64,000 bases of DNA from Bacteroides faecium (GCF_012113595.1 NZ_CP050831.1:5642001-5706000); one strand, 5' to 3'; shown: positions 1-9,445, numbered from the stretch's first letter. The notes: generated by a model from the sequence alone, not told the origin. Made by a program: numbers and translations.

Positions 1-957
1 CGTCGTATTCATGCCCTTCTCCTTATTTATAGATGGCAGGAAACGAACAGCAAAAAGCAGGCGTCCCGTGTTGAATTCATCATAGTTCTTGTCCGCAGGT
101 TCAAAACTGCTGATATGCACATCTCCCAAAGCATGGATAAACTGCTTATCTCCGAGATAGATACCCACATGGGAAATTCCTTCCTTTCGTCCGGCAGTGG
201 CTTTCCGACCGAAAAACACCAAATCTCCGCGTTGCACATTGGAGAAATCAGGCGCAATCTCGATACGTTCCCCCACATATGCCTGTTGCGACGCGTCTCT
301 CGGAATAATAATATCGTGCATGAACAGCACCGTCCGTACCAAACCACTGCAATCTACTCCTTTCGAAGAAGTTCCCGCCCAAAGATAAGGAACTCCCATC
401 AAGGTATAAGCCGTTTCGATAATACTTTCAACGTCCTGTTTCAGTGACGCTCTCCATTTGGTTTCAGGTTGCGAGATAGATTTGGGGATATAAGCTTGCC
501 GACCGTCCGGATAAGACACTTTATAGAAATGTCCTTTATTTCCTTCCCATTTCAGACGATTGCCTGCCACTACATCAGATACGGGTTGTGATTTTTCATC
601 CGGCTTCTCGTAGGTGAATCCGTAATGCGAGGTGACTACTATCTTTTCCGCACGATTCCATTCATTATATTGTTCTTTAGACATGGGGGTGATTACCATC
701 CGGTGTACCCATCCGGTATAGTCGTCCGGTGTCTGAATCTCATACCAGCCCGTATATTGAAGCACTTTGACGGGCATTCCCAATAATGCTTGCGTACTCA
801 TGCCGGAGGTAAACTTACCTTCTTCGCGCATATTACAAACAGAAATATGTACTACCCCATAGGCCGAATCAGCAGGCATGGGGCGTATCTCCTGTGCTTT
901 CAGACTTGTGGCAAGAATCGCCGGCAAGCAGCAGAAAAAGAGGATATTTTTCTTCAT
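1..957 (-). CDS. NlpC/P60 (C40) peptidase with SH3-like domains, 3' end cut by window edge
   Basis: Read on the minus strand from the ATG at 957; no stop before the left edge, so the C-terminus is missing. About 318 residues are visible. There is a signal peptide (residues 1-21, hydrophobic core then LKAQ), two bacterial SH3-like stretches (about 30-160) and an NlpC/P60 domain (about 175-305) with catalytic Cys203 in GVDCSGL, His263 in ISHVGIYLG and a likely third residue His275 in FIHALG. Family knowledge: such enzymes cut the gamma-D-glutamyl-diaminopimelate bond of peptidoglycan peptides (dipeptidyl-peptidase VI type), usually on imported or recycled muropeptides in the periplasm. The product is therefore probably exported and acts in cell-wall recycling. 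Exact substrate is inferred from the family. Confidence 0.85.
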   Translation of the reverse strand, partial: MKKNILFFCCLPAILATSLKAQEIRPMPADSAYGVVHISVCNMREEGKFTSGMSTQALLGMPVKVLQYTGWYEIQTPDDYTGWVHRMVITPMSKEQYNEWNRAEKIVVTSHYGFTYEKPDEKSQPVSDVVAGNRLKWEGNKGHFYKVSYPDGRQAYIPKSISQPETKWRASLKQDVESIIETAYTLMGVPYLWAGTSSKGVDCSGLVRTVLFMHDIIIPRDASQQAYVGERIEIAPDFSNVQRGDLVFFGRKATAGRKEGISHVGIYLGDKQFIHALGDVHISSFEPADKNYDEFNTGRLLFAVRFLPSINKEKGMNTT

Positions 958-1013
958 CGAATCACATTTTATGGATAGCAAAGGTAGAAATTATTTCTAT
1001 TTGTGACACTTTC

Positions 1014-1046
1014 TTTCGCTAAAACAAAATAAATGACGTACTTTTG
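1014..1046 (+). promoter_or_regulatory. Bacteroides-type promoter of the RNase P RNA
   Basis: A perfect -7 element TACTTTTG (TAnnTTTG) lies at 1039-1046, with a TTTC(G) -33 element at about 1015-1018, 20 bp upstream. The predicted start at about 1053 matches the first paired base of the RNase P RNA. Confidence 0.7.
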
Positions 1047-1052
1047 CAGTCT

Positions 1053-1417
1053 AAAGCAGTTGGCCGGTCTGTCGCGTGCACGTTTCGTGCAGGAGGAAAG
1101 TCCGGGCAACACAGAGCATCCTACTTCCTAACAGAAAGCTGTCCGCGAGGGTAGAGTAACGTAGAAGAAAATAACCGCCGCTCCTTTCGGGGAGAGGTAA
1201 GGGTGAGAAGGTGGAGTAAGAGCCCACCAGCCGCATGGTGACATGTCGGGCTGTACGTCTTAGGAGTTGTAAGGTCATGTAAACCGGCGTTATGAGAGTT
1301 GCTCGCTCCATGTCGGAGGGTAGACCGCTAAAGTGTCGTGGTGACACGCCACTCAGATAAATGACAGGCACCTTATTTATATAAGGTACAGAACTCGGCT
1401 TATAGGCTGACTGCTTT
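1053..1417 (+). ncRNA. rnpB: RNase P RNA (catalytic subunit, bacterial type A)
   Basis: The 5' conserved block containing GAGGAAAGTCCGGGC (about 1093-1107) and the 3' block with ACAGAACTCGGCTTATAGGC (about 1388-1407) are both present. The ends, AAAGCAGT at 1053 and ACTGCTTT at 1410-1417, pair to form helix P1. Length (about 365 nt) fits the family. The RNA matures the 5' ends of tRNAs together with RnpA. A T-rich run follows directly at 1413-1428 and probably ends transcription. The overlapping minus-strand reading frame is a shadow. Confidence 0.95.
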
Positions 1418-1440
1418 TTCTTTTTTTTAAACTATGAGCC

Positions 1441-2760
1441 ATGAAGAAGAAAATCACTGATATATGGAAATTCCTTACGTATGACATCTGGCGCATTACG
1501 GAAGGAGAAGTGACAAGAACGAAGTTCTCGCTCTACAATATCATTAAAACCATTTATCTCTGTATCAACCGGTTTACGAAAGACCGGATGGCAAATAAAG
1601 CATCGGCCCTGACATATAGCACCTTGCTTGCCATTGTCCCGATACTGGCTATCCTGTTCGCCATTGCACGCGGATTCGGATTTGACAATCTGATGGAACA
1701 TCAGTTCCGCAATGGTTTCGGCGGGAATATAGAAACCACGGAAGCGATTCTCTCTTTCGTTGATTCCTACCTCTCACAAACTAAAGGCGGCCTTTTCATC
1801 GGTGTAGGTTTGGTGATGTTACTATGGACGGTCATCAACCTGGTCAGCAATATAGAAATCACATTCAATCGTATTTGGGAAGTAAAGAAAGCACGTTCCA
1901 TGTATCGCAAGATTACGGATTATTTCTCCATGTTCCTGTTAATGCCGATTCTGATTGTTGTCTCCGGCGGTCTTTCCATTTTTGTAAGTACCATGCTCAA
2001 ACAAATGGACGATTTCGTACTGTTGGCTCCTATCATGAAATTCCTGATACGGCTCATACCTTTTGTGCTGACCTGGATGATGTTCACGGGACTCTATATC
2101 TTTATGCCCAATACCAAAGTGAAATTCAAGCATGCATTCATTGCAGGTGTCCTGGCAGGAACCGCTTATCAGGTATTCCAGTACTTATATATCAGCAGTC
2201 AGGTAGGGGTATCGAAATACAATGCCATTTACGGTAGCTTTGCTGCCTTGCCTTTATTCCTGCTTTGGCTGCAAATATCCTGGACTATCTGCCTGTTCGG
2301 AGCAGAACTGACATACGCCGGACAGAATATCCAAAGCTTCAGCTTCGACCAGGACACCCGGAATATCAGCCGACGTTACCGGGACTTTATTTCTATTCTG
2401 ATTATGTCCCTCATCGCCAAACGATTTGAAAAGAACGAGCCGCCATATACCGCCTCGGAAATATCGGAAGAACATAAAATCCCGATCCGGCTCACCAATC
2501 AGGTACTTTATCAATTGCAGGAGATAGATTTGATACATGAAGTCGTGACCGACACAAAAAGCGAGGAAATAGGCTACCAGCCGTCAATGGATATTAACCA
2601 ACTGAACGTAGCCATCCTGCTCGACCGGCTGGACACCTACGGTTCGGAAAACTTCAAGATTGATAAAGACGAAGAATTCAGTGACGAATGGAAAGTGCTG
2701 ACCGAATCCAGAGAGGAATACTATAAAAAGGCAAGCAAGGTATTACTGAAAGATTTGTAA
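1441..2760 (+). CDS. YihY/BrkB-family inner-membrane protein
   Basis: 439 residues. The N-terminal 290 or so contain the six hydrophobic segments of the YihY/virulence-factor BrkB family, including the family-like stretch KASALTYSTLLAIVP (about residues 53-67) and GSFAALPLFLLWLQISW near residue 266. The C-terminal 130 residues are soluble, contain a likely winged-helix (ASEISEEHKIPIRLTNQVL) and are a common Bacteroidetes extension. Older annotations call this family ribonuclease BN, which is a misassignment. Actual function is unknown; transporter-like roles have been proposed. The gene begins 24 nt after the RNase P RNA, so it may be expressed by read-through, and the S41 protease gene follows after 60 nt. 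Confidence 0.85.
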   Translation: MKKKITDIWKFLTYDIWRITEGEVTRTKFSLYNIIKTIYLCINRFTKDRMANKASALTYSTLLAIVPILAILFAIARGFGFDNLMEHQFRNGFGGNIETTEAILSFVDSYLSQTKGGLFIGVGLVMLLWTVINLVSNIEITFNRIWEVKKARSMYRKITDYFSMFLLMPILIVVSGGLSIFVSTMLKQMDDFVLLAPIMKFLIRLIPFVLTWMMFTGLYIFMPNTKVKFKHAFIAGVLAGTAYQVFQYLYISSQVGVSKYNAIYGSFAALPLFLLWLQISWTICLFGAELTYAGQNIQSFSFDQDTRNISRRYRDFISILIMSLIAKRFEKNEPPYTASEISEEHKIPIRLTNQVLYQLQEIDLIHEVVTDTKSEEIGYQPSMDINQLNVAILLDRLDTYGSENFKIDKDEEFSDEWKVLTESREEYYKKASKVLLKDL

Positions 2761-2820
2761 GAATAAGGAAGCACAGCCTTAAATCGCGAAAATGAACTTA
2801 AACACAATTATATTAGAAAA

Positions 2821-5800
2821 ATGAAAAAGCTACTACTCAGCGCTTTTGCCCTATGCTTCGCAGGAGCAATCGCAGCACAAGACTCCCCGCTATGGATGCG
2901 TCATTGTGCTCTCTCTCCAGATGGTACAACCATTGCCTTTACCTACAAAGGAGACATCTACACCGTACCTACAACCGGCGGACGTGCCACACAAATCACG
3001 ACTAATCCGGCTTTCGACACAGAACCGGTATGGAGCCCCGATGGAAAACAGATTGCCTTTGCGTCCGACCGCATGGGAAGTCTCGATGTTTTCACCGTAT
3101 CCAAAGACGGTGGAGTTCCCCAACGCCTGACCACGCACTCCGGCAGTGAAAAGCCCATCGCTTACAAAGACAACAAGCATATCTTATTTACAACAAATAT
3201 AGCTCCCTCTACCGAAGACGCAGGATTTCCTTCCGGTCAATTCCAACAGGTATATGAAATAGCCGTGACAGGCGGACGTCCCGTCATGTTTTCATCCATG
3301 CCGATGGAATGTATCTCCATCAACAAAGACGGAATGATACTCTATCAGGATAAAAAAGGATACGAAGACTACTGGCGCAAGCATCAGGTATCCCCTATCG
3401 CCCGCGACATCTGGAGCTATACCCCCGGAAAGACACCTGTTTACCAGAAGCAAACGACCTTCGGTGGTGAAGACCGCGAACCGGTATGGGCTCCCGACGG
3501 ACAGTCATTCTATTATCTGAGTGAGGAAAAAGGCTCTTTCAACGTATTCCAACGTACTCCTGGAGCCACTACCGCCAAGCAAATCACTTTCCACACCAAG
3601 CATCCCGTCCGCTTTCTAAGCATAGCCACCGACGGCAAACTCTGTTACGGCTATAACGGTGAAATCTACACGCTTGTCCCGGGTGGAAAGCCACAGAAAC
3701 TAAACGTTACCATCCTGTCGGACAAGAATGACAAAGACATTATCCGCCAAATCAGGTCGAACGGCGCAACTGACATCGCCGTATCTCCCAAAGGAAAAGA
3801 GGTCGCGTTTATCATGCGCGGCGACGTCTATGTCACTTCCATTGATTATAAAACAACGAAGCAAATAACGAGCACTCCCGACCAGGAACGCAACCTGAGC
3901 TTCTCTCCCGACGGACGGACGTTAGTTTACTCTTCGGAACGCAACGGGCTTTGGCAACTCTATACTTCGACTATCGTACGCAAGGACGAAAAACAATTCA
4001 CCTACGCCACTGAACTGAAGGAAGAACGTCTGACAAAATCCAATGTCGCTTCCTTCGAACCGCAGTTCAGTCCCGACGGCAAAGAAATAGCCTTCCTCGA
4101 AAACCGCACCGCTATCCGTGTCATTAACTTGAAAAGCAAAGCTGTGCGCACCGTGATGGATGCCAAATACCAGTATTCCTATGCGGACGGCGACCAGTGG
4201 TATCAATGGAGCCCCGACAGCAAATGGATTCTTTCGGACTTCATCGGCATAGGCGGCTGGAACAATAAAGACGTCGTATTACTGAAAGCGGACGGAAAGG
4301 GTGAAATGGTCAACTTGACCGAAAGCGGATACAGCGACAGCAATGCCAAATGGGTGCTCGGCGGAAAAGCAATGATTTGGAACAGCGACCGTGCCGGATA
4401 CCGCAGCCATGGTAGCTGGGGAAGCGAAGGCGACGCCTATATCATGTTCTTTGACGTAGATGCCTACAACCGCTTCATGATGAACAAGGAAGACCTCGCT
4501 TTACTTGAAGAAGCTGAAAAAGCAGAGAAAGCGGAAAAAGACAAAAAGGAAAAGGCTGAGAAAGAAAAGGCCGACAAGAAGAAAGATAAGAAAGGAACCA
4601 AGACGGAAGACAAGAAAGAAGACCCGGACAAGAAGAAAAAAGAAGAAGAGGTAAAACCGCTTACTTTCGACCTCGAAAACCGCTTCGACCGCATTGTCCG
4701 CCTGACCGTTAATTCTTCCCGGCTCGGTGATGCCGTGCTTACTCCGAAAGGAGACGCGCTCTATTATCTTGCAGCATTTGAGGGTGGCTATGATTTATGG
4801 GAACACAAACTGAAAGAGAACACCACCAAAATATTGTTGAAAGGAGTTGGCGGTGGCGCATTAATCCCCGACAAAGAAGGAAAGAACATCTTTATGTGCA
4901 CAGGCGGACAACTGAAGAAAATAGAAATCGCCGGCAGCAAAATCACCCCGATTAGCTTTGAGGCTTTCTTCGACTACCGTCCTTACGAAGAACGCGCGTA
5001 CATCTTTGACCACGTCTACCAGCAAGTTAACGACAAATTCTATGTTGCCAACCTTCAAGGTACCGACTGGAAAGGATACAGAGAAGCATACCAACGCTTC
5101 CTGCCTCATATCAACAACAACTATGACTTCGCCGAAATGTTGAGCGAAATGCTCGGAGAATTGAACGCTTCACATACCGGAGCCCGCTATGGTGGCGGTG
5201 GCAGTGCGCTGCCTACCGCTTCACTAGGCGTATTTTATGACGAATCATACGATGGTGCAGGGCTGAAAATCAAAGAGATTCTGGCTCAGAGTCCTTTTAC
5301 TCAGAAAAAGACAGATGTAAAAGCAGGATGCATCATCGAAAAAGTAGACGGACAAACCATTGAAGCCAATGCGGATTATTTCCCGTTATTTGAAGGCAAA
5401 GTAGGACGCAAAGTTATACTTACCGTATATGACCCTGCTACCAAGAAACGTTTTGAAGAGACAGTGAAAGCCATCAGTTACGGCACTCAGAGCGAATTGC
5501 TTTACAAGCGTTGGGTGAAACGTTGCGCGCAAAAGGTGGAAGAGCTTTCCGGCGGACGCATCGCCTATGTACATATTAAAGGTATGGATAGTCCGAGCTT
5601 CCGTAAGATGTATTCCGAACTGTTGGGACGTTATCGCAATAAAGAAGCGGTTATCGTAGATACCCGTCATAATGGTGGCGGATGGCTACACGACGATGTC
5701 GTAACCCTGCTTAGTGGAAAAGAATACCAGCGTTTCGTTCCACGCGGACAATACATCGGCAGCGACCCGTTCAACAAATGGTTGAAGCCTTCATGCATGC

Positions 5801-6117
5801 TGGCTTGCGAAGACAATTACAGCAACGCCCACGGCACACCGTATGTATATAAGACATTAGGTATCGGCAAGCTGATAGGTACTCCCGTTGCCGGAACGAT
5901 GACAGCCGTATGGTGGGAACGTCAGATAGATCCGTCTATCGTATTCGGTATTCCGCAAGTAGGCTGCATGGATATGCAGGGAAAATATCTGGAAAACCAG
6001 ACTTTGCAACCCGACATTCTTGTCTACAACGAACCCGGAGCGAGCCTGAAAGGTGAAGATGCCCAACTGAAAGCAGCAGTAGACCATCTGCTGAAAGAAC
6101 TGTCAAAAAAGAAGTAA
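2821..6117 (+). CDS. tricorn-type S41 peptidase, exported
   Basis: 1098 residues with a signal peptide (1-19, ending AIAAQ). Residues 20-560 are WD40-like/PD40 beta-propeller repeats (repeated SPDG, APDG blades). A highly charged Lys/Glu linker covers roughly residues 561-620. Then come the tricorn C1 domain, a PDZ-like region (about 800-880) and the S41 catalytic domain. Catalytic candidates by comparison with archaeal tricorn are Ser784-His785 (LNASHTG) and nucleophile Ser1001 in EDNYSNAHG. The protein likely degrades peptides in the periplasm. Tricorn proper is cytoplasmic; the signal peptide is typical for the bacterial homologues. A strong terminator follows. Confidence 0.9.
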   Translation: MKKLLLSAFALCFAGAIAAQDSPLWMRHCALSPDGTTIAFTYKGDIYTVPTTGGRATQITTNPAFDTEPVWSPDGKQIAFASDRMGSLDVFTVSKDGGVPQRLTTHSGSEKPIAYKDNKHILFTTNIAPSTEDAGFPSGQFQQVYEIAVTGGRPVMFSSMPMECISINKDGMILYQDKKGYEDYWRKHQVSPIARDIWSYTPGKTPVYQKQTTFGGEDREPVWAPDGQSFYYLSEEKGSFNVFQRTPGATTAKQITFHTKHPVRFLSIATDGKLCYGYNGEIYTLVPGGKPQKLNVTILSDKNDKDIIRQIRSNGATDIAVSPKGKEVAFIMRGDVYVTSIDYKTTKQITSTPDQERNLSFSPDGRTLVYSSERNGLWQLYTSTIVRKDEKQFTYATELKEERLTKSNVASFEPQFSPDGKEIAFLENRTAIRVINLKSKAVRTVMDAKYQYSYADGDQWYQWSPDSKWILSDFIGIGGWNNKDVVLLKADGKGEMVNLTESGYSDSNAKWVLGGKAMIWNSDRAGYRSHGSWGSEGDAYIMFFDVDAYNRFMMNKEDLALLEEAEKAEKAEKDKKEKAEKEKADKKKDKKGTKTEDKKEDPDKKKKEEEVKPLTFDLENRFDRIVRLTVNSSRLGDAVLTPKGDALYYLAAFEGGYDLWEHKLKENTTKILLKGVGGGALIPDKEGKNIFMCTGGQLKKIEIAGSKITPISFEAFFDYRPYEERAYIFDHVYQQVNDKFYVANLQGTDWKGYREAYQRFLPHINNNYDFAEMLSEMLGELNASHTGARYGGGGSALPTASLGVFYDESYDGAGLKIKEILAQSPFTQKKTDVKAGCIIEKVDGQTIEANADYFPLFEGKVGRKVILTVYDPATKKRFEETVKAISYGTQSELLYKRWVKRCAQKVEELSGGRIAYVHIKGMDSPSFRKMYSELLGRYRNKEAVIVDTRHNGGGWLHDDVVTLLSGKEYQRFVPRGQYIGSDPFNKWLKPSCMLACEDNYSNAHGTPYVYKTLGIGKLIGTPVAGTMTAVWWERQIDPSIVFGIPQVGCMDMQGKYLENQTLQPDILVYNEPGASLKGEDAQLKAAVDHLLKELSKKK

Positions 6118-6121
6118 ACAT

Positions 6122-6161
6122 ATTATTATAAAAGCCCCGCTCATGGGGCTTTTATAATAAT
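6122..6161 (+). terminator. terminator after the S41 peptidase gene
   Basis: A long hairpin with arms around AAAAGCCCC and GGGGCTTTT begins 5 nt after the stop codon. The arms continue into A/T-rich pairs, so it can work in both directions. Confidence 0.85.
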
Positions 6162-6211
6162 CTATCTATCAACGACTTAATATACTCATTTTTGGTTTAA
6201 ATGAAACAGGT

Positions 6212-6281
6212 CGTTCCTTTAAAAGAAAGGCATCGTTGGTTTTAAAGGAACGGCTCTTTCCTTTTAAACCAACGATGCCTT
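6212..6281. repeat. overlapping alternative inverted repeats between convergent genes
   Basis: Arm 6227-6250 pairs with 6258-6281 (24 bp, one mismatch, 7-nt loop). The alternative arm 6212-6224 pairs perfectly with 6240-6252 (13 bp), which lies inside the first hairpin. The two structures exclude each other. The element sits between the end of the S41 gene and the convergent nitroreductase gene, so it may be the nitroreductase terminator or a palindromic repeat. Confidence 0.6.
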
Positions 6282-6327
6282 CTATTATATCCCTATTCTG
6301 TAAGTTGGAAATATTTACTTCCCGGAA

Positions 6328-6873
6328 TCAATAACGATTATAAGAAACCACTTTCTCTTTCGGCTTCCTCATCTTCTTGCGCTTCTCCTTCACCGGATAG
6401 CCTATCGTAATATCCAGCAATACACGTTTGGAAGCAGGAATCCCCGCCAGCCGCTTCATTTCTTTTTCGTCAAACCAGCCTAGCATACACGATCCCAAGC
6501 CTTCACTTTCAGCAGCCAACGTGATATGGGCAGCGGCAATTCCAACATCAATCAACGGAAAATGCTTATCCTTCACTTTCCCACCCAGCAAAGAAGTGAT
6601 ATTAGCCGATTCTTCCACAACCAGAATATGCACGGGAGCATCCTTGGCAAACTTGTTCATTCCCAGTCCTGCCGCCGCTTTGCCAATCTTCAAAGCCAGT
6701 TCAGGGTCGGTTATTACCACAAACTTCCACGGCTGCGCATTACAGGCAGAAGGAGCCATACGCCCCGCCTCTAAAATCCGTTCCAGTTTGTCAGCTTCCA
6801 CAGGACGTTCCTTATCATACGCCCGGTCACTCTGACGTGAAAGCACCAATTGCAGGAAATCGCTATATTCCAT
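6328..6873 (-). CDS. nitroreductase-family FMN oxidoreductase
   Basis: 181 residues. The N-terminal SRQSDRAYDKERPVE and the MAPSACNAQPWKFVVI block are FMN-binding features of the NfsB-like nitroreductase family; AESEGLGSCMLGWF is the second family signature. Such enzymes use NAD(P)H and FMN to reduce quinones, nitro compounds or flavins; the natural substrate cannot be told from sequence. The start codon lies 1 nt after the stop of riboflavin synthase, so the two genes are one transcription unit. That link to flavin synthesis fits an FMN enzyme. Confidence 0.85.
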   Translation of the reverse strand: MEYSDFLQLVLSRQSDRAYDKERPVEADKLERILEAGRMAPSACNAQPWKFVVITDPELALKIGKAAAGLGMNKFAKDAPVHILVVEESANITSLLGGKVKDKHFPLIDVGIAAAHITLAAESEGLGSCMLGWFDEKEMKRLAGIPASKRVLLDITIGYPVKEKRKKMRKPKEKVVSYNRY

Positions 6874-6874
6874 C

Positions 6875-7477
6875 TTACTTATATTGAATCATCCTGCTGA
6901 TATACTTACCTATAATATCAAACTCGATATTCACCACACTGCCAATCTCAAAAGTATGGAAGTTGGTATGCTCATAAGTATAAGGAATGATAGCCACCTG
7001 GAAAGTATCATCCGTAGGATTACAAACCGTCAGGCTGACACCGTTCACCGTCACCGAACCTTTATCCACAGTGATATATCCGCGTTTCGCCATCTCCTTG
7101 TCGCACGCATATTGGAAAGTGAAGTACCAGCTTCCTTCCGCATCCTTGATATCAATGCAGGTCGCTGTCTGATCTACATGTCCCTGCACGATATGACCGT
7201 CCAGGCGACCGTTCATCATCATGCTACGCTCTACGTTCACCTTATCTCCCACCTTCAGCAGCCCCAGGTTGGAACGCTCCAGCGTCTCCTTCATGGCAGT
7301 CACCGTATACGTTTCATCCGTCATGCTCACTACTGTCAGACATACGCCGTTATGAGAAATACTCTGATCGATTTTCAACTCATTCACAAACGAACACTTA
7401 AATGTAAAGTGTATATTCTCCTGGTCTTTCACCAGTGCTACCAAGGTAGCATATTCTTCTACGATTCCGGAAAACAT
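6875..7477 (-). CDS. ribE: riboflavin synthase alpha subunit
   Basis: 200 residues, the usual length. It shows the two tandem lumazine-binding repeats: MFSGIVEE at the N-terminus with residues 1-97, and a second copy (GHIVQGHVDQTATC onward). The ISHNGVCLTVV and TVNGVSLTVCNP motifs occur once in each half. It dismutates two molecules of 6,7-dimethyl-8-ribityllumazine into riboflavin. It is first in a two-gene unit with the nitroreductase. A Bacteroides -7 element lies upstream at 7541-7548. Confidence 0.95.
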   Translation of the reverse strand: MFSGIVEEYATLVALVKDQENIHFTFKCSFVNELKIDQSISHNGVCLTVVSMTDETYTVTAMKETLERSNLGLLKVGDKVNVERSMMMNGRLDGHIVQGHVDQTATCIDIKDAEGSWYFTFQYACDKEMAKRGYITVDKGSVTVNGVSLTVCNPTDDTFQVAIIPYTYEHTNFHTFEIGSVVNIEFDIIGKYISRMIQYK

Positions 7478-7540
7478 AATGTTATTTACGATTTTACGAT
7501 TTACAATTTACGATTAAAAAACTCTCTTTTATATAGGGCT

Positions 7541-7571
7541 CAAAGATACAAATAAGCTGGCAGGAAAGAAA
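7541..7571 (-). promoter_or_regulatory. promoter of ribE
   Basis: On the minus strand TATCTTTG (7548-7541) matches TAnnTTTG exactly. A weak TTTC lies 19 bp upstream (7571-7568). The leader between it and the start carries four imperfect copies of TTACGATT. Confidence 0.6.
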
Positions 7572-7584
7572 ATATGAGCAAAAA

Positions 7585-7614
7585 AAAATGGGGCTTTTCA
7601 CAAAGCTCCATTTT
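7585..7614 (-). terminator. terminator after phoU
   Basis: Arms 7585-7597 and 7602-7614 pair with one G-T wobble around a 4-nt loop. On the minus strand the hairpin is followed by a run of eight T. It lies 245 nt beyond the phoU stop and would end the pst-phoU transcript. The rest of 7615-7858 is AT-rich with no recognised gene. Confidence 0.7.
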
Positions 7615-7858
7615 TCAGTTTTCAATAGGTATTAGTTTTTTTTTAAGGTAAAAAGATTGTTTTCAGGATAACGGTGCAAATATAGGTGCTTTTACCGATA
7701 TTATCCAAATTATAAAACATGTCATATAACATCTTTTTGAAATTTCTTTGGATTTATTATCATTTGAGCAAGAACACCCGTAACCTGTCCGTTACAGGAG
7801 ACAAATATAAGACAAATTTCTAAGGAGCACTAATTTCTGTTTAAAAATATGCAAATAT

Positions 7859-8548
7859 TTATTTCTCGGGATAGTGTTCCTCTGTTTTTCCACGATGCTT
7901 CAAGACCTTTGCATCAACGAAAAAGACGATCTCTTCGGCTATATTCGTGATGTGGTCGCCTGAGCGTTCCAACTTACGGAATACACTGACCAGGTCGACG
8001 CAGGTAAGCGCAGTCTCCGGATGCTCAATGATATAGTTCGCCAGGATTCCGGTGGCTTCCGCATTGATTTCGTCCAAGAGATTATCTTTAGCAAATACAC
8101 CCGCTGCCAGTTCGATGCTCTCCTCATTCAAGGCACGCTTCGCCAGTTCGAGCATCGACAATACCTCTGCCTGCATTTCCGCCAAACGAAGGCGGTTCAT
8201 CAGCTCCGCGTCGAGCACCGGCTCCTTACAGCGAATCACAAAACGAGCGATTCCCTCTGCAAAGTCACCCAAACGCTCCAGATTCGTGTTAATCTTCAGC
8301 ATCGCCAACACAAAACGAAGGTCGATTGCCACCGGATTATATAAGGCAATAATATCTTCCACGTCACTGTCTATCTTCAACTCGAAAGCATTCACCCTGC
8401 GTTCACGAACCATCACCTGTTGAGCCAGTTCCTTGTCAAGCGTCAGCACAGCCTCTCCGGCACGGTCAAGCTGATTGTACACCAATGTCCACATTTCATC
8501 CACTTCCTTCTTCAACAGGATGAGTTCCGATTCTATAAACTTTACCAT
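7859..8548 (-). CDS. phoU: phosphate signalling complex protein PhoU
   Basis: 229 residues forming two PhoU three-helix repeats. The metal-binding type motifs are visible as D(V)EDIIALYNPVAIDLRFVL in the first repeat and RKLERSGDHITNIAEEIVF in the second. PhoU represses Pho signalling when phosphate is ample by linking the PstSCAB transporter to a PhoR-type sensor kinase, and limits uptake. It is the last gene of the pstC-pstA-pstB-phoU order; 130 nt containing a palindromic repeat separate it from pstB. Confidence 0.93.
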   Translation of the reverse strand: MVKFIESELILLKKEVDEMWTLVYNQLDRAGEAVLTLDKELAQQVMVRERRVNAFELKIDSDVEDIIALYNPVAIDLRFVLAMLKINTNLERLGDFAEGIARFVIRCKEPVLDAELMNRLRLAEMQAEVLSMLELAKRALNEESIELAAGVFAKDNLLDEINAEATGILANYIIEHPETALTCVDLVSVFRKLERSGDHITNIAEEIVFFVDAKVLKHRGKTEEHYPEK

Positions 8549-8593
8549 AGTCTATTTTATATAAATGATTAATATTCTGTTTACTACATTTTC

Positions 8594-8673
8594 AGGCACG
8601 GATTACACGGATTACACGGTTCTTAGAATTATGATTGCATAAAGCAACAGCGTAATCCGTGAAATCCGTGCCT
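8594..8673. repeat. palindromic intergenic repeat, family 1, copy 1
   Basis: Arms begin AGGCACGGATTACACGG and end with CCGTGAAATCCGTGCCT, with a variable AT-rich centre. The same arms recur at 16532-16610 and 21138-21208. It sits between pstB and phoU inside one operon, so it does not simply mark operon ends. Confidence 0.85.
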
Positions 8674-8678
8674 ATATA

Positions 8679-9437
8679 TTATCCAAAGCGTCCCGTAATG
8701 TAATTCTGAGTAGCCTCTTTCTCCGGGTTGGTGAATATCTTTTTCGTTTGGTCGAACTCCACCATTTCACCCAGATAAAAGAAAGCCGTCTTGTCGCTGA
8801 CACGAGCTGCCTGCTGCATATTGTGCGTGACGATGACAATCGTATAGTCCTTTTTCAGTTCATGAATCAGTTCCTCTACCTTTGCCGTAGAAATCGGGTC
8901 GAGCGCAGACGCAGGCTCGTCCATCAACAATACCGAAGGAGATACCGCCATCGCACGGGCAATGCAAAGACGCTGCTGCTGCCCGCCGGAGAGTGCATAA
9001 GCCGATTCCTTCAACTTATCCTTCACTTCATCCCACAAAGCCGCACCTTTCAATGTTTCTTCCACACGCTGGCGGATGAAAGCATTATCTTTTACCCCAT
9101 TCACCCGAAGTCCGTAGGCCACATTCTCGAAAATGCTTTTCGGGAAAGGGTTAGGACGCTGGAACACCATTCCCACATTCTTGCGCAACTCATCCACTTC
9201 CACGCCCTTCGCATAGATATTCTGTCCGTCGATACGGATTTCCCCTTCCATGCGGATATCGGGAATCAAATCGTTCATGCGGTTGAAAAGCCGGAGAAAG
9301 GTAGACTTTCCGCAACCGGAAGGACCGATAAAAGCAACGACCGACTTCTCTTCAATCTGCATACTGATGCCCTTCAACGCATGGAAATTACCATACCAGA
9401 AGTTCACATCACGCGTATCTATTTTCACTGTATCCAT
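8679..9437 (-). CDS. pstB: phosphate ABC transporter ATP-binding protein PstB
   Basis: 252 residues. Walker A GPSGCGKST (residues 38-46), Q-loop VFQRPNPFPKSIFENVAYGLR (typical of PstB), signature LSGGQQQRLCIARAMA, Walker B VLLMDEPASALDP and H-loop VTHNMQQA are all intact. It powers phosphate import through PstC/PstA at the inner membrane. The gene starts 8 nt after pstA. Confidence 0.97.
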   Translation of the reverse strand: MDTVKIDTRDVNFWYGNFHALKGISMQIEEKSVVAFIGPSGCGKSTFLRLFNRMNDLIPDIRMEGEIRIDGQNIYAKGVEVDELRKNVGMVFQRPNPFPKSIFENVAYGLRVNGVKDNAFIRQRVEETLKGAALWDEVKDKLKESAYALSGGQQQRLCIARAMAVSPSVLLMDEPASALDPISTAKVEELIHELKKDYTIVIVTHNMQQAARVSDKTAFFYLGEMVEFDQTKKIFTNPEKEATQNYITGRFG

Positions 9438-9445
9438 ATACTAAT

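Noticed and set aside
1051..1371. Minus-strand frame over the RNase P RNA
   Set aside because: The conserved RNA explains the sequence fully.
4464..4694. Ser-rich minus-strand frame in the S41 peptidase gene
   Set aside because: It is the shadow of the Lys/Glu-rich linker; low complexity only.
7780..7795. GTAAC-N6-GTTAC dyad downstream of phoU, similar to the capsule switch core
   Set aside because: Arms are in the opposite order, spacer is 6, only one copy exists and no recombinase is near; probably chance.
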